This document shows, piece by piece, positions 18,183 through 27,529 of a stretch of DNA of 53,997 bases. Both the position numbers and the translations under genes were made by a program. Every line of letters begins with the position of its first letter. Positions within the stretch are counted from its first letter, which is position 1. Under the pieces are notes generated by a model. That model searched no databases and had not been told where the DNA came from. It saw only the letters and a program-made list of their open reading frames with translations. Origin of the DNA: Iodobacter sp. BJB302 (GTDB lineage Bacteria; Pseudomonadota; Gammaproteobacteria; Burkholderiales; Chitinibacteraceae); contig NZ_PDZG01000031.1 of the NCBI RefSeq assembly GCF_002735645.1, positions 1-53,997 of the forward strand. The letters run 5' to 3'.

Positions 18183-20201
18183 TTATTTCGCTTTAATGGT
18201 ATAGAGCGCTGTCTTACCTGCTTCTACATGGCCAGTTGCAAACTGTGCCACGCTGTCAAACTGATCAACGTTGCTCAACACAATCGGGCTGATGATTGAA
18301 ACTGCATGTTGTGACAGGTATTCCAGATCCAGCTCAAGCACCGCATCACCCGCTTTAACGCGCGAACCTTGCTCAAGTAAGCGTGTGAAACCCTTGCCGC
18401 CCAGCTTCACAGTATCCAGACCAATGTGCACAATCAGCTCAGCACCATTGTCTGCAATCAGTGCAAATGCATGGTTAGTGTTAAAGATTTTAGCAATCAC
18501 ACCATCCACAGGAGCCAGCACTAGGCTGCTGCTTGGACGAATCGCCAGACCTTCACCCACAGCCTTGCTGGAGAACGCCGCATCAGGCACATCCAGCAGC
18601 GCCACAACTTCGCCACTCAAAGGAGCAAGCAATACTAAATCGCCTGTAACTTTTTGAGCCGGAGCCGCAACAGCCGCCTTAGCAACAGGAGCCGCTGGCG
18701 CTGCAGCAGGAATTGCTGCGCTAATACCTTTACCTGCCAGCAACTGAGTCATGCGTGTTGCAATCAGCTCGGCCTTTGGTCCAACGATAATTTGTACATT
18801 TTGTTTATTAAGCTTGATTACACCTGAAGCACCAAGACGCTTAGCTGCAGCTTCATCCACGCCAGCAGTATCGTTCAGTGTTAAGCGCAGGCGGGTAATG
18901 CAAGCATCAATCGCCACAACATTTGCAGAACCGCCAATCAAAGCGACATAAGCATGAGCCAGTGAATCTGTATCACCACTTACTGGCGAACCATCACTTT
19001 CTGCAGCGCCTTCTTCTTCATCTTCCTGACCCGGTGTTTTTAAGTTGAACGCCTTGATCGCAAAACGGAAGCTGAAGTAGTAGATCGCAAAGAATGCAAA
19101 GCCTTGCACGATCAGCATCAGAATATCTTTAGCCAGCGGATTCTTAGTTGACAGCACCAAGTCAACCAGACCGGCACTGAAACCAAAACCAGCAATCCAT
19201 TGCATACTTGCAGCGATATAAACTGACAAACCAGTCAGCACAGCATGCAGCAAGTAAAGCAGCGGAGCCACAAACATGAATGAGAATTCAAGCGGCTCTG
19301 TCACACCAGTAAAGAATGCAGCAAACGCAGCAGCAATCATCAATGACGCAACGCGGGTTTTGTTTTGTGGTTTAGCAGAGTGATAAATAGCTAAAGCTGC
19401 ACCTGGCAAACCGAACATCATGATCGGGAAGAAACCAGCCTGATACATACCGGTTACACCCAGCACAGCCTTACCTTCAGCAAGGGACTTAGCGCCACCC
19501 AGGAAGTTAGGAATGTCGTTAATACCCGCAACGTCGAACCAGAACACGCTGTTGAGTGCGTGATGCAAGCCAACCGGAATCAGCAGACGGTTAAAGAATG
19601 CATAGATACCAGCACCCAGAGGGCCCATACCCATAATGCTTTCACCAAAATGTACCAAGCCATTAAATACAAGTGGCCAGATATACATCAGCGGGAAAGC
19701 AACAACCAGCATCACAACCGAAGTGACGATAGGCACTAAGCGGCGGCCACTAAAGAAAGCCAGTGCTTTATGCAGCTCAACACCACTAAAGCGGTTATAA
19801 AGCTCAGCAGAAATTACACCCACCAAAATACCAACAAACTGATTGTTGATTTTGGCAAAGGCTTTAGGCACCTGATCCAAAGGGATACCCTGAATCTGCG
19901 AAACTGCGCCCGGTGAAAGTAATGTGGTCAGTACGTAATAACCAACCAAGCCAGATAAAGCCGCCGCACCGTCTTTATCTTTGGACATACCATAAGCAAT
20001 ACCTACGGCAAATAAAATCGACATATTGTCGATAATTGCAGCACCCGATTTAATCAGGAAGGCCGCTAATGCACTATTGCTCCCCCAGCCGTTTGGATCG
20101 ATCCAATATCCGATACCCATCAAAATGGCAGCAGCTGGCAATGTAGCCACCGGCACCATCAGCGCACGGCCGATTTTCTGTAAATAGCCCAGAATATTCA
20201 T
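18183..20201 (-). CDS. nagE: N-acetylglucosamine-specific PTS permease, EIICBA
   Basis: 672 residues with domain order EIIC-EIIB-EIIA, as in NagE. The N-terminal part (about 1-385) is a polytopic membrane domain beginning MNILGYLQKIGRALMVPVA. EIIB follows an acidic linker and has its phosphocysteine in DACITRLRL near residue 432. EIIA has its phosphohistidine in VHIGLD near residue 590. It imports and phosphorylates N-acetylglucosamine (less likely glucose) using phosphate from HPr. NagE-like start and length support the sugar assignment; GlcNAc fits a chitin-degrading Neisseriales lifestyle, but nagA/nagB are not in the window. An Ala-rich linker joins B and A. Confidence 0.9.
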   Translation of the reverse strand: MNILGYLQKIGRALMVPVATLPAAAILMGIGYWIDPNGWGSNSALAAFLIKSGAAIIDNMSILFAVGIAYGMSKDKDGAAALSGLVGYYVLTTLLSPGAVSQIQGIPLDQVPKAFAKINNQFVGILVGVISAELYNRFSGVELHKALAFFSGRRLVPIVTSVVMLVVAFPLMYIWPLVFNGLVHFGESIMGMGPLGAGIYAFFNRLLIPVGLHHALNSVFWFDVAGINDIPNFLGGAKSLAEGKAVLGVTGMYQAGFFPIMMFGLPGAALAIYHSAKPQNKTRVASLMIAAAFAAFFTGVTEPLEFSFMFVAPLLYLLHAVLTGLSVYIAASMQWIAGFGFSAGLVDLVLSTKNPLAKDILMLIVQGFAFFAIYYFSFRFAIKAFNLKTPGQEDEEEGAAESDGSPVSGDTDSLAHAYVALIGGSANVVAIDACITRLRLTLNDTAGVDEAAAKRLGASGVIKLNKQNVQIIVGPKAELIATRMTQLLAGKGISAAIPAAAPAAPVAKAAVAAPAQKVTGDLVLLAPLSGEVVALLDVPDAAFSSKAVGEGLAIRPSSSLVLAPVDGVIAKIFNTNHAFALIADNGAELIVHIGLDTVKLGGKGFTRLLEQGSRVKAGDAVLELDLEYLSQHAVSIISPIVLSNVDQFDSVAQFATGHVEAGKTALYTIKAK

Positions 20202-20787
20202 AACATCCCCTTTTTATCTTGCTCAAGCAACGAGTGTAAGCGCAGCTTTAATCGTTGAATAACCGCTTTGAAGTGCGAGGCGGCAAAGTTGTCATACCCT
20301 TGCAAGTGACCGTAGTCGATACACCTTACATCACCAAACAAAGTGGATTATTCACTGCGCGGTAGTAATTGGCAATCAAAAGATAAACAAGCCCTTGTAT
20401 AAAAATGACTTGCGCTAACAAATAGCAAGAATATGAAAAAAATAATGCACCAAATTAAAACAACATGACAAATTTTATTAACATAAAACAAATGCTTAAC
20501 AAATAAACAATCAAAAAGACCACATGATTAATCACTTATTTTTACGCATTGAAATCTACAGAATTCACCTTATGCAGGTATTGAGAAAACTCAAATGCCG
20601 GGATCATTCCGGCTGCAACTTACCTTTTGTTACTTTTCTCCCCACCAGGACAATCCAAAATCAGCCTCTTGCAACAAAAAATTACAAAGCAATAAATAAA
20701 CGCAAATAAAAAGCAGCCCGCGGACGGGCTGCTTATTTTTCTCTCAGCAACATTTATTTGACATAAAACAAAGAAACCAACAATCGC
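20202..20787. other. A/T-rich gap upstream of nagE and downstream of cydX
   Basis: 586 bases without a credible gene. They must hold the nagE promoter and regulatory sites. Visible structures are a GCCGG/CCGGC inverted repeat (about 20597-20613) and the terminator at 20712-20733. A 61-codon plus-strand frame at 20524-20709 has no recognisable features and I do not call it. Confidence 0.55.
20712..20739. terminator. Terminator of the cyd operon, bidirectional form
   Basis: A 9-bp stem AGCAGCCCG/CGGGCTGCT with loop CGGA is followed by TATTTTT on the plus strand and preceded by AAATAAAA, giving a T-rich tail on the minus strand. It lies about 55 bases past the cydX stop. Confidence 0.8.
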
Positions 20788-20934
20788 CTATTTCTTACCG
20801 TACTTTTCAAAGCGCTCCTGCGCCTCTGTTTCTTTTTCACCCCCAAATGCATGCGTACTCTCAAACCACATTACATTGATCAGGCCAAAAGCCAGGGCCA
20901 GACCCACACCTAAAATCCAGGAAAAATACCACAT
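20788..20934 (-). CDS. cydX: Cytochrome bd oxidase small subunit CydX
   Basis: 48 residues from MWYFSWILGVGLALAFGLIN, with one transmembrane helix and the conserved N-terminal WYFSWILG pattern and a Glu after the helix (MWFEST). CydX stabilises the heme site of the bd oxidase. The ATG at 20934 has AAGGGG seven bases upstream; the frame extends further to a TTG but without support. It carries a charged C-terminal tail (GGEKETEAQERFEKYGKK), longer than the 37-residue E. coli protein. It lies 95 bases after cydB. Confidence 0.92.
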   Translation of the reverse strand: MWYFSWILGVGLALAFGLINVMWFESTHAFGGEKETEAQERFEKYGKK

Positions 20935-21029
20935 TTGTACACCCCTTTTTGCTGATTTCTTTAACCACAAAGAAGCTCTGATAAATACAAGCCCGCCATC
21001 CGGGCCTGCCTTTATGGCACTGAAATAAA

Positions 21030-22163
21030 TTAATAACTGTGAGTATCTTCCTGAAGCCGCTTAACAGACACCGGCCCGCGCATCACCCGATAAACCCATG
21101 CGGTATACATCATGATGATCGGCACAAAGATCACTACCACACCCAGCATCACACCCAAGGTTTTCTGGCTGGATACAGCATCCCAGACAGTCAGGCTGGA
21201 TGCCGCATCCAATGTAGAAGGCAGAATAAACGGGAATAAAGCAATTGCCGTGGTGCACAGCACAGCCACACTGGCTGTGCCACTTAAAATAAACGCAATC
21301 AGCGGTGAATGCCGCCAGCTGGCAAACGCCGCCAGCAAAGCTGCAGCCACACCCGCAGCCGGAACCAGCCATGCCGACGGATAAAGGCTGAAGTTACTTA
21401 ACCATGCCCCTTTTACAATCGCCACTGTTTTATTAAGCGGATTAAGTACATCGCCCGCAGGCCCCATCCTCACAATCTGCCATGCATCCAACTCTTTAAG
21501 CCATACACCGCCCAAAGCAAACAGGAGAGCCAAAACGCAACCGGCAATGATGGTTGCCTTTCTCGATCTTTCCTGCACTTGATCCCGGGTTTTCACCGTT
21601 AAGAAGCTTGCACCGTGCAAGATCAGCATGGCAATGGCCGCCAAACCACAATAGAGCGAGAATGGATTTAATAAATCATAAAAATGCCCCGAATAACTCA
21701 CCCGCAGGCTATCGTCAAACTGAAATGGCAGGCCGATAAATAAATTGCCTATCGCCACACCAAACACCAGCGTGGGCACCACACTCCCCACAAACAGCGC
21801 CCAATCCCAGCCACTGCGCCAGCGCGGGTTTTCCAGCTTACTGCGATAATCAAAACCAACCGGGCGTAAAAACAGGGCAAACAGCACAAACATCAGCGCA
21901 ACATACATCACCGAAAACGCTGCCGCATACAGCAGAGGCCATGCCGCAAATAAAGCGGCACCCACCGTAACCAGCCAAACCTGATTCCCCTCCCAGGTTG
22001 GCCCGACTGAGTTAATAACTAGGCGGCGCTCATCATCCGTTTTGCCCACAAAAGGCAATAAAATAGCCACGCCCAGATCAAAACCACCGGTAAGGGTAAA
22101 GCCGATGAGCAGAAAAACCATCAGCCCCCACCAAATCAACTTCAAGACTTCATAATCGAGCAT
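21030..22163 (-). CDS. cydB: Cytochrome bd ubiquinol oxidase subunit II
   Basis: 377 residues with about eight or nine membrane helices. The opening [19 protein letters not shown] and the conserved [12 protein letters not shown] and [15 protein letters not shown] are diagnostic. CydB is a structural partner of CydA in the quinol oxidase that reduces oxygen to water with high affinity and helps under microaerobic or stress conditions. It begins nine bases after the cydA stop. Length and motifs are normal. Confidence 0.97.
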   Translation of the reverse strand: MLDYEVLKLIWWGLMVFLLIGFTLTGGFDLGVAILLPFVGKTDDERRLVINSVGPTWEGNQVWLVTVGAALFAAWPLLYAAAFSVMYVALMFVLFALFLRPVGFDYRSKLENPRWRSGWDWALFVGSVVPTLVFGVAIGNLFIGLPFQFDDSLRVSYSGHFYDLLNPFSLYCGLAAIAMLILHGASFLTVKTRDQVQERSRKATIIAGCVLALLFALGGVWLKELDAWQIVRMGPAGDVLNPLNKTVAIVKGAWLSNFSLYPSAWLVPAAGVAAALLAAFASWRHSPLIAFILSGTASVAVLCTTAIALFPFILPSTLDAASSLTVWDAVSSQKTLGVMLGVVVIFVPIIMMYTAWVYRVMRGPVSVKRLQEDTHSY

Positions 22164-22172
22164 GATTTTTCC

Positions 22173-23729
22173 TTAAGCGTGCGAAGTTTTTTCACCAAAA
22201 TAGCGCCCTGTATGCAGGCTGGCCGGCCCAAGGCGGATATATTTCAGCATCAGATACATTTCTATCGCAAACAGGCTGGTATACATCAGCGTTAAGCCGA
22301 TCATGCTGAAATGCAATTGCCCGCTGCTCAGCGCAGAAGCCGACATAAAGGTGGGCAAAATGCCCGATATAGTCCACGGCTGACGGCCATACTCTGCCAC
22401 CAGCCAGCCCGCTTCAATCGCCACCCATGGCAGTGGAATCGACCATACAGCCAGGTGCAATAACCAGCGCTGCGGAGCGAGATTTCTTTTAGCCAGGAAA
22501 TAAAACGACATACTAAAAATAAATAAGAACAGCATCCCCAGCCCTACCATAATGCGGAAAGACCAGAAAATAGGCGCAACATTGGGAATCGTATCTGCGG
22601 CGGCTGCTTTAATTTGTGCAGGCGTTGCATCCACCACATTGCTGGTATATTTTTTCAGCAATAAGCCATAGCCCAGATCCGCCTTATGTGCTTCAAATGC
22701 ATCATGGGCCGTTTTGTCTCCTGCCTTTAAACGGGTTAATGCTGCATAGGCCTGAATACCATTCTTCACTCTTTGCTCGTATTCAATTTTTAAATCTTTA
22801 ATCCCGGTTACTTTTTCCGTTGTTGAGCGAGTGGCAATTAAGCCCAGCGCGTAGGGAATACTCACCTCAAAATCAACGCGCTCTTCTTTCTGATTCGGAA
22901 TCCCAAACAAAGTTAATGCGGCAGGCGCAGGCTGCGTATCCCACTGCCCTTCCATTGCCGCCAGCTTAACTTTCTGCACTTCGCCTGTGGTGTAACCGGA
23001 TTCATCACCCAGCACAATCACGGATAAAATTGAAGCGAGGCCAAATGCTGAAGCAATGGCAAAAGAGCGCAGCGCAAAACCTGTATCCCTTGCTTTTAAC
23101 AGATACCAGCTGGATACACCCAGCACAAACATGGAAGCCGCCACATACCCTGCCGCCACGGTATGCACAAACTTAACCTGTGCTACCGGGTTAAAAAACA
23201 CCTCGGCCAGACTGGTTAATTCCATTCGCATGGTAATGTAATTAAATTCGGCTCCAACCGGATTTTGCATCCAGCCATTGGCAATCAAAATCCATAAGGC
23301 CGAAATATTTGACCCCAGCGCCACTAAAAAAGTGACGCCCAGATGTTGTACTTTTGAAAGCCGGTCCCAGCCAAAAAAGAATAAACCCACAAAGGTAGAT
23401 TCCAAAAAGAAGGCCATCATGCCTTCAATCGCTAATGGCACGCCAAATATGTCGCCCACATAATGCGAGTAATAGGCCCAGTTTGTTCCAAACTGAAACT
23501 CGAGGGTTAGGCCTGTTGTGACCCCCATTGCAAAATTAATACCAAATAACTTTCCCCAGAACCGGGTCATGTCCTTATATATTTCTTTACCTGTCATTAC
23601 ATAGGCGGCTTCACAGATCACCAATATCCATGACAAGCCCATTGTTAATGGCACAAATAAAAAATGGAACATCGCGGTTAATCCAAATTGCATACGCGAC
23701 AATTCCACCACTTCAGCAGCGGGAATCAT
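22173..23729 (-). CDS. cydA: Cytochrome bd ubiquinol oxidase subunit I
   Basis: About 518 residues. VVELSRMQFGLTAMFHFLFVPL (pieces VVELSRMQFG and FHFLFVPL) gives the N-terminal heme-ligand histidine. The quinol-binding Q-loop lies in the middle, and GRQPW occurs in VAEYGRQPWTISG near the C-terminus. It binds hemes b558, b595 and d and oxidises ubiquinol at the cytoplasmic membrane. I chose the ATG at 23729 because AGGA precedes it and related proteins start a few residues before VELSR; the frame runs up to a TTG at 23771. It lies in an operon with cydB and cydX downstream and the small protein at 23856 upstream. Confidence 0.97.
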   Translation of the reverse strand: MIPAAEVVELSRMQFGLTAMFHFLFVPLTMGLSWILVICEAAYVMTGKEIYKDMTRFWGKLFGINFAMGVTTGLTLEFQFGTNWAYYSHYVGDIFGVPLAIEGMMAFFLESTFVGLFFFGWDRLSKVQHLGVTFLVALGSNISALWILIANGWMQNPVGAEFNYITMRMELTSLAEVFFNPVAQVKFVHTVAAGYVAASMFVLGVSSWYLLKARDTGFALRSFAIASAFGLASILSVIVLGDESGYTTGEVQKVKLAAMEGQWDTQPAPAALTLFGIPNQKEERVDFEVSIPYALGLIATRSTTEKVTGIKDLKIEYEQRVKNGIQAYAALTRLKAGDKTAHDAFEAHKADLGYGLLLKKYTSNVVDATPAQIKAAAADTIPNVAPIFWSFRIMVGLGMLFLFIFSMSFYFLAKRNLAPQRWLLHLAVWSIPLPWVAIEAGWLVAEYGRQPWTISGILPTFMSASALSSGQLHFSMIGLTLMYTSLFAIEMYLMLKYIRLGPASLHTGRYFGEKTSHA

Positions 23730-23855
23730 AAAAGTGTCCTGTGTAATGATTAACTTGATTCTGGAAAACAAGCTCCCCGTCCGGGCGAAGCCATGAAATA
23801 TTTACCTTGTCACCCGATGCAAACACCCATCAGGCTATACCGGTAATCGATTCAG

Positions 23856-24041
23856 CTAACGCTGAGCCGGTGCAGAGGCCGCACTCGTAAACCGCTCTGT
23901 CATCATGGATTGCGGCACCAGCATATGACGGGCAACAGGCTGAGAAAAAAAGCACTTCCAAATCACAAATAACAAGGCCATTTTAATCAGCAATACAATG
24001 GTGATTTCTTGCCACAAAGGCAGACGCTTGCTTATTCGCAT
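23856..24041 (-). CDS. cydP: Putative cytochrome oxidase small subunit CydP
   Basis: 61 residues with one central transmembrane helix (EITIVLLIKMALLFVIWKCFF) after a short basic N-terminus, then a soluble Ser/Ala-rich tail. The pattern of LWQEITIVLLIKMALL and FFSQPVARHM matches small CydP-type proteins encoded just before cydA. Its role in the oxidase is not well established. It follows the GbsR-like regulator by two bases and precedes cydA by about 127, so it is in the same transcription unit. Identification is by position, size and helix pattern. Confidence 0.75.
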   Translation of the reverse strand: MRISKRLPLWQEITIVLLIKMALLFVIWKCFFSQPVARHMLVPQSMMTERFTSAASAPAQR

Positions 24042-24043
24042 AG

Positions 24044-24595
24044 TTAATCCCTGTTTCCTGGCCGTAACGCTCCGGCAAAGCTCAATACTTTTTGCACCTT
24101 TGAACCAAGGCGCATTAAGTTTTCTAAGGTTTCCGGTGAGAGGTGCTGCACCTCGTCAAACCAGCCTGTCGCCAGCTCAATCAGCTCGTGCATTTCGCGC
24201 ATACGTTGCTGGGCATGGCGGTCTTCATCGCTCATGGCCTCGTCCATCAGGGCATCGCGCAGCAAAGTCAGCGTGGGCTCGATTTCGCGCTTGCGCTTTT
24301 CCTCGACTAAAGAGCGGAATATCTCCCAAACATCTTTTGGTGTTTCAAAATAATCACGCCTGTCGCCTGGCTTATGCACTAATTTGCACAGCTTCCAGGA
24401 CAACAACTCTTTCATTCCCATGCTGACATTAGAGCGGGAAAAACCAAGCTGCTCGGCAATTTCATCTGAATTCAATGGCTTAGGCGAAAGAAACAGCAGC
24501 GCATACATTTGCCCTACTGTGCGATTTACTCCCCAACGGCTGCCCATTTCACCAAAATGCAAAACAAATCGCTCATTAATCGGCGAGAGGTTCAT
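24044..24595 (-). CDS. GbsR/MarR-family transcriptional regulator
   Basis: 183 residues with a winged-helix domain: GEMGSRWGVNRTVGQMYALL, PLNSDEIAEQLGFSRSNVSM (recognition helix) and the wing HKPGDRRDYFE. A helical C-terminal dimerisation region follows. The GSRWGVNRTVGQ segment is the GbsR subgroup mark. It is first in the cyd operon, overlapping functionally with cydP two bases away, so it may control the oxidase. An 18-bp perfect palindrome lies 12 bases upstream of its ATG. The effector is unknown. Confidence 0.88.
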   Translation of the reverse strand: MNLSPINERFVLHFGEMGSRWGVNRTVGQMYALLFLSPKPLNSDEIAEQLGFSRSNVSMGMKELLSWKLCKLVHKPGDRRDYFETPKDVWEIFRSLVEEKRKREIEPTLTLLRDALMDEAMSDEDRHAQQRMREMHELIELATGWFDEVQHLSPETLENLMRLGSKVQKVLSFAGALRPGNRD

Positions 24596-24607
24596 GATCG
24601 TTCCAAT

Positions 24608-24625
24608 TTTCAGTAATTACTGAAA
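24608..24625. promoter_or_regulatory. Candidate GbsR-type operator TTTCAGTAATTACTGAAA
   Basis: Perfect 18-bp palindrome between the regulator gene and the upstream gap, a size typical of MarR/GbsR dimers. Being only 12 bases from the ATG, a bound dimer would block transcription or initiation of the cyd operon. This is inferred from sequence alone. Confidence 0.6.
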
Positions 24626-24829
24626 TTATAGTAACTTCTTTGATTATAAGCAATACAAAACTTACCCACTTAGAGCAGGTAGGCTGATGGCATAATCTCT
24701 GCGCGCCCAGTCATACCGGCCCGCAGCGTGCAAGCGGCCTGCGCGATGGCTTACTTTAACCCCGCTGTTTAAATCTTGATTTGCTTGCAAAGAGACGCCA
24801 TGATTACAGCCTCTTTTTGGAGGCAGTAA

Positions 24830-25342
24830 ATGCAAAACCGTGTTGAAGATATTTTGGAAAGGATTATTTTTCAGAGCCGATGGCTGCTGGCGCCCTTTTA
24901 TTTAGCGCTGATTCTGGGCCTGCTTGCCCTGTTTGCCAAAATGATTAAAGAACTATTTGGCATGTTTAATGCGCTGATTTATGGAGATGGCAATTTAATT
25001 ATTGCCATCTTAGGCATGGTAGACGTTACCTTGGTGGCCAACCTTTTATTAATTGTGATTTTCAGCGGGTATGAGAATTTCATATCAAAGCTTGATATTG
25101 CCCACAGCTCGGTTGATAAGCCATCGTGGATGGGAAAAGTGAGCTATGCGGATTTAAAGCTGAAATTAATAGGCTCAATTGTGGCTATTTCGGCCATTGA
25201 TTTGCTTAAAGCATTTATGAATATTAAATCGACCGATCACACAGAGCTGGCATGGTTAATCGGCATTCACCTGACCTTTGTGATCTCTGGGGTATTATTT
25301 GCCGTGATGGACAGAATTGCGGCAGGCAGCCCAAAGCATTAA
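24830..25342 (+). CDS. YqhA/TIGR00645-family (UPF0114) membrane protein
   Basis: 170 residues with about four membrane helices. The blocks RWLLAPFYLALILGL, MVDVTLVANLLLIV, FSGYENFISKLD and IHLTFVISGVLF align well with E. coli YqhA, and lengths agree. No biochemical role is known for the family. GGAGG lies five bases upstream of the ATG. It is divergent from the cyd regulator and is followed by an inverted repeat that may end its transcript. Confidence 0.93.
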   Translation: MQNRVEDILERIIFQSRWLLAPFYLALILGLLALFAKMIKELFGMFNALIYGDGNLIIAILGMVDVTLVANLLLIVIFSGYENFISKLDIAHSSVDKPSWMGKVSYADLKLKLIGSIVAISAIDLLKAFMNIKSTDHTELAWLIGIHLTFVISGVLFAVMDRIAAGSPKH

Positions 25343-25371
25343 CCGCCTGGCAAAAAAATAATCATTAAGCC

Positions 25372-25428
25372 GATTCTGTTCACCACTTCAGGCGATGCAT
25401 TCTTATCCTGAGGCTGGTGAACAGAATC
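25372..25428. terminator. Long inverted repeat after yqhA, possible terminator
   Basis: Perfect 14-bp arms GATTCTGTTCACCA (25372-25385) and TGGTGAACAGAATC (25415-25428), with an inner TCAGG/CCTGA pair, followed by TTTATC. It sits 30 bases after the yqhA stop. The tail is short, so an alternative is a dispersed palindromic repeat. Confidence 0.5.
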
Positions 25429-25573
25429 TTTATCAGACAATTTGCAATCAATCAGAGTACGGCCTGGCAATCAATACATGCCAGCAGCAGGCCAATATGC
25501 CATAGGCAAAAAAAACCAGACATTTACCCTGATATGCATTTGAGATAATCACGAGCTGATTAAAAATAAGGCA

Positions 25574-25599
25574 GCTGTTTTTTTACCCTATAAAACAGC
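25574..25599 (-). terminator. Possible terminator of the fli operon
   Basis: On the minus strand GCTGTTTT pairs with AAAACAGC across a short loop, followed a few bases later by TTATTTTTAA. The stem is A/T-rich, so the call is weak. It lies about 85 bases past the fliJ stop. Confidence 0.35.
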
Positions 25600-25611
25600 A
25601 CACTAAGACAG

Positions 25612-25658
25612 TTATCCACATCTTATCCTTACTCAGACAAGATTTATCCGTGGATAAA
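25612..25658. promoter_or_regulatory. DnaA-box-like cluster
   Basis: A perfect TTATCCACA is at 25612-25620, a TTATCC word at 25623-25628, and a near-palindrome TTTATCC-GT-GGATAAA at 25643-25658, whose minus strand reads TTATCCACG (one mismatch to the DnaA consensus). No AT-rich unwinding element or origin genes are nearby, so it is not called an origin. Confidence 0.4.
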
Positions 25659-25681
25659 GCAGAAGATATCAACATACAGAA

Positions 25682-26122
25682 TCAGCGGGGGCGCTGCCGT
25701 GTATTAAATTCATCATTAATACGCTGCTCATTACGCAATTCTTTTTGCATTTCAGCGGATAAGTGCCGCTGCTTTAAAGCCTCAAATGCCTTTACTTTTT
25801 TTTCACATTCCAGCCACGCATCACGGCGCGCCTCGTAGACGCTGGCAAGGCGCTCAATCTCCAGTTGCTGCGACAATGCAACATCGTCCAGTTTAGCCAG
25901 AAACAGCTGAAAATCCCGCCACTGGATAATGCTCATGCCGCCCTGACCGCTGCCCAGCAAGCGGGCACGATACTCAACCCGATACTGATCAACCTGCTCC
26001 AGCTTACCCTGAGCACTCAGCCAATTGGCCTGAGATGCCTGCATAAGCCTTGCAGCGTCTTCTCTTGCATCGATGGCAAGCTCAAGTAAAAAGGCAAAAC
26101 GAAACTGAGCCACTGCACTCAT
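25682..26122 (-). CDS. fliJ: Flagellar export chaperone FliJ
   Basis: 146 residues, almost entirely helical with high Gln/Glu/Arg content, as for the FliJ coiled coil. FRFAFLLELAIDAREDAARLM opens the first long helix (pieces cited), and a second helix includes YEARRDAWLECEKKVKAFE. FliJ links the FliI ATPase ring to the export gate FlhA. It lies nine bases after fliI, the last gene of the fliEFGHIJ run. Sequence is weakly conserved in this family, so position and helical pattern carry the call. Confidence 0.9.
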   Translation of the reverse strand: MSAVAQFRFAFLLELAIDAREDAARLMQASQANWLSAQGKLEQVDQYRVEYRARLLGSGQGGMSIIQWRDFQLFLAKLDDVALSQQLEIERLASVYEARRDAWLECEKKVKAFEALKQRHLSAEMQKELRNEQRINDEFNTRQRPR

Positions 26123-26131
26123 CCCTGCTGA

Positions 26132-27529
26132 TTACATCAAGAGCTGATAAAGCTTCATTCTAGCCCCATCATAGCGTTCGCACTCGCCAATACCCTGCTG
26201 CAAAAAGGCTTCAAAGCTGGGATTACGCCGAATGGCTTCATCCAGAACAGGATCGGAGCCCGGCACATAAGCGCCCACGCTGATCAAATCCCGGCTGCGC
26301 TGATAGCGGGAATAAAGATATTTAAAGCGGCGGACCACGGTGAATTCTTCGGGCGAAATAATATCGTTCATCACACGGCTGATCGAAGCTTCGATATCAA
26401 TCGCAGGGTAATGCCCTGCCTCGGCCAGCTGGCGGCTGAGCACAAAGTGACCATCCAAAATCGCACGGGCATTATCGGCGATCGGGTCTTGCTGATCATC
26501 GCCTTCGGATAAAACAGTATAAAACGCAGTAATTGAGCCTCCGCCCTCTTCGGCATTGCCCGCCCGCTCAACCAATTGCGGCAAGCGGGCAAACACCGAT
26601 GCCGGATAGCCTTTAGTGGCCGGCGGCTCGCCCACAGCCAGGGCAATTTCACGTTGCGCCATCGCATAGCGTGTCAGCGAATCCATAATCAGCAGCACAT
26701 GCTTGCCCTGATTTCTAAAATATTCGGCAATCGAGGTGGCGTACGCTGCGCCATATAAACGCAGCAAGGGCGGCGTATCTGCAGGCGCTGCCACCACAAC
26801 CGAGCGCTGCAAGCCTTCATCACCCAGAATATTTTCAATAAAATCTTTCACTTCACGGCCACGCTCACCAATCAGGCCCACCACCACCACATCGGCCGTG
26901 GTATAGCGTGCCATCATACCCAGCAGCACCGATTTACCCACACCAGAGCCAGCAAACAGGCCCAGACGCTGGCCTCGCCCTACGGTCAGCATGGCATTAA
27001 TCGCCCGCACGCCCACGTCCATCACATGCCGGACTGGCTCACGCGTCATCGGGTTATAGGGGCGGGCAAACAGCGGCATATAGTCGTCATGCTCAATCCG
27101 CCCCTTGCCATCGAGTGGCCTGCCCAAGCCGTCTAAAACCCGGCCAAGCAAGCCCCAGCCTACCGGCATCTGGCGGCCATGATCTTCTAAACGGCGCTGC
27201 GGCGGGCGCGGATGACCATAATCAGGCACCCACGCTTCCACATCTTCATGCGGCACAACCTGCGCGCCAGGCTCTACGCCATAAATTTCAGCAATCGGCA
27301 TCAGAAACAAGCGGTCTTCATTAAAGCCAACCACCACCGCCTCGACCGAAGCGCCGCTGGGTGTCATCACATCACAAGACGAGCCAATGGCCAGCCGCAA
27401 GCCCACAGCCTCAAGCACCAAACCCGACACTCTGACCAAGCGCCCGCGCGGCAACCACGGACGCATCCAGCGCACCGCGTCTTTGCAATCGGCCAGATAC
27501 TGGCTGCAACCCTGCAAGGCTTCAGTCAT
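26132..27529 (-). CDS. fliI: Flagellar type III export ATPase FliI
   Basis: About 465 residues. The Walker A motif [12 protein letters not shown], the Walker B region [29 protein letters not shown] and [13 protein letters not shown] are all typical of FliI/YscN ATPases. It energises substrate delivery to the flagellar export gate, with FliH and FliJ. The ATG at 27529 overlaps the end of fliH by eight bases, arguing for coupled translation; the frame extends further upstream within fliH but without support. Normal length after this start choice. Confidence 0.96.
   Translation of the reverse strand: MTEALQGCSQYLADCKDAVRWMRPWLPRGRLVRVSGLVLEAVGLRLAIGSSCDVMTPSGASVEAVVVGFNEDRLFLMPIAEIYGVEPGAQVVPHEDVEAWVPDYGHPRPPQRRLEDHGRQMPVGWGLLGRVLDGLGRPLDGKGRIEHDDYMPLFARPYNPMTREPVRHVMDVGVRAINAMLTVGRGQRLGLFAGSGVGKSVLLGMMARYTTADVVVVGLIGERGREVKDFIENILGDEGLQRSVVVAAPADTPPLLRLYGAAYATSIAEYFRNQGKHVLLIMDSLTRYAMAQREIALAVGEPPATKGYPASVFARLPQLVERAGNAEEGGGSITAFYTVLSEGDDQQDPIADNARAILDGHFVLSRQLAEAGHYPAIDIEASISRVMNDIISPEEFTVVRRFKYLYSRYQRSRDLISVGAYVPGSDPVLDEAIRRNPSFEAFLQQGIGECERYDGARMKLYQLLM

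Larger units (their letters stand above)
25343..25681. other. Intergenic gap with inverted repeats and DnaA-box-like words
   Basis: This 339-base gap between yqhA and fliJ (convergent genes) contains a 14-bp inverted repeat (25372-25428), a possible fli-operon terminator hairpin (25574-25599) and three TTATCC words at 25612-25658. A short plus-strand frame starting at 25650 overlaps fliJ and is not called. Confidence 0.6.

Noticed and set aside
20524-20709. 61-codon plus-strand open frame upstream of nagE
   Set aside because: No ribosome site, no recognisable domain, and A/T-rich intergenic composition; likely chance.
25612-25658. Chromosome origin
   Set aside because: Only a few DnaA-like words, no AT-rich unwinding region, no dnaA, dnaN or gidA nearby.
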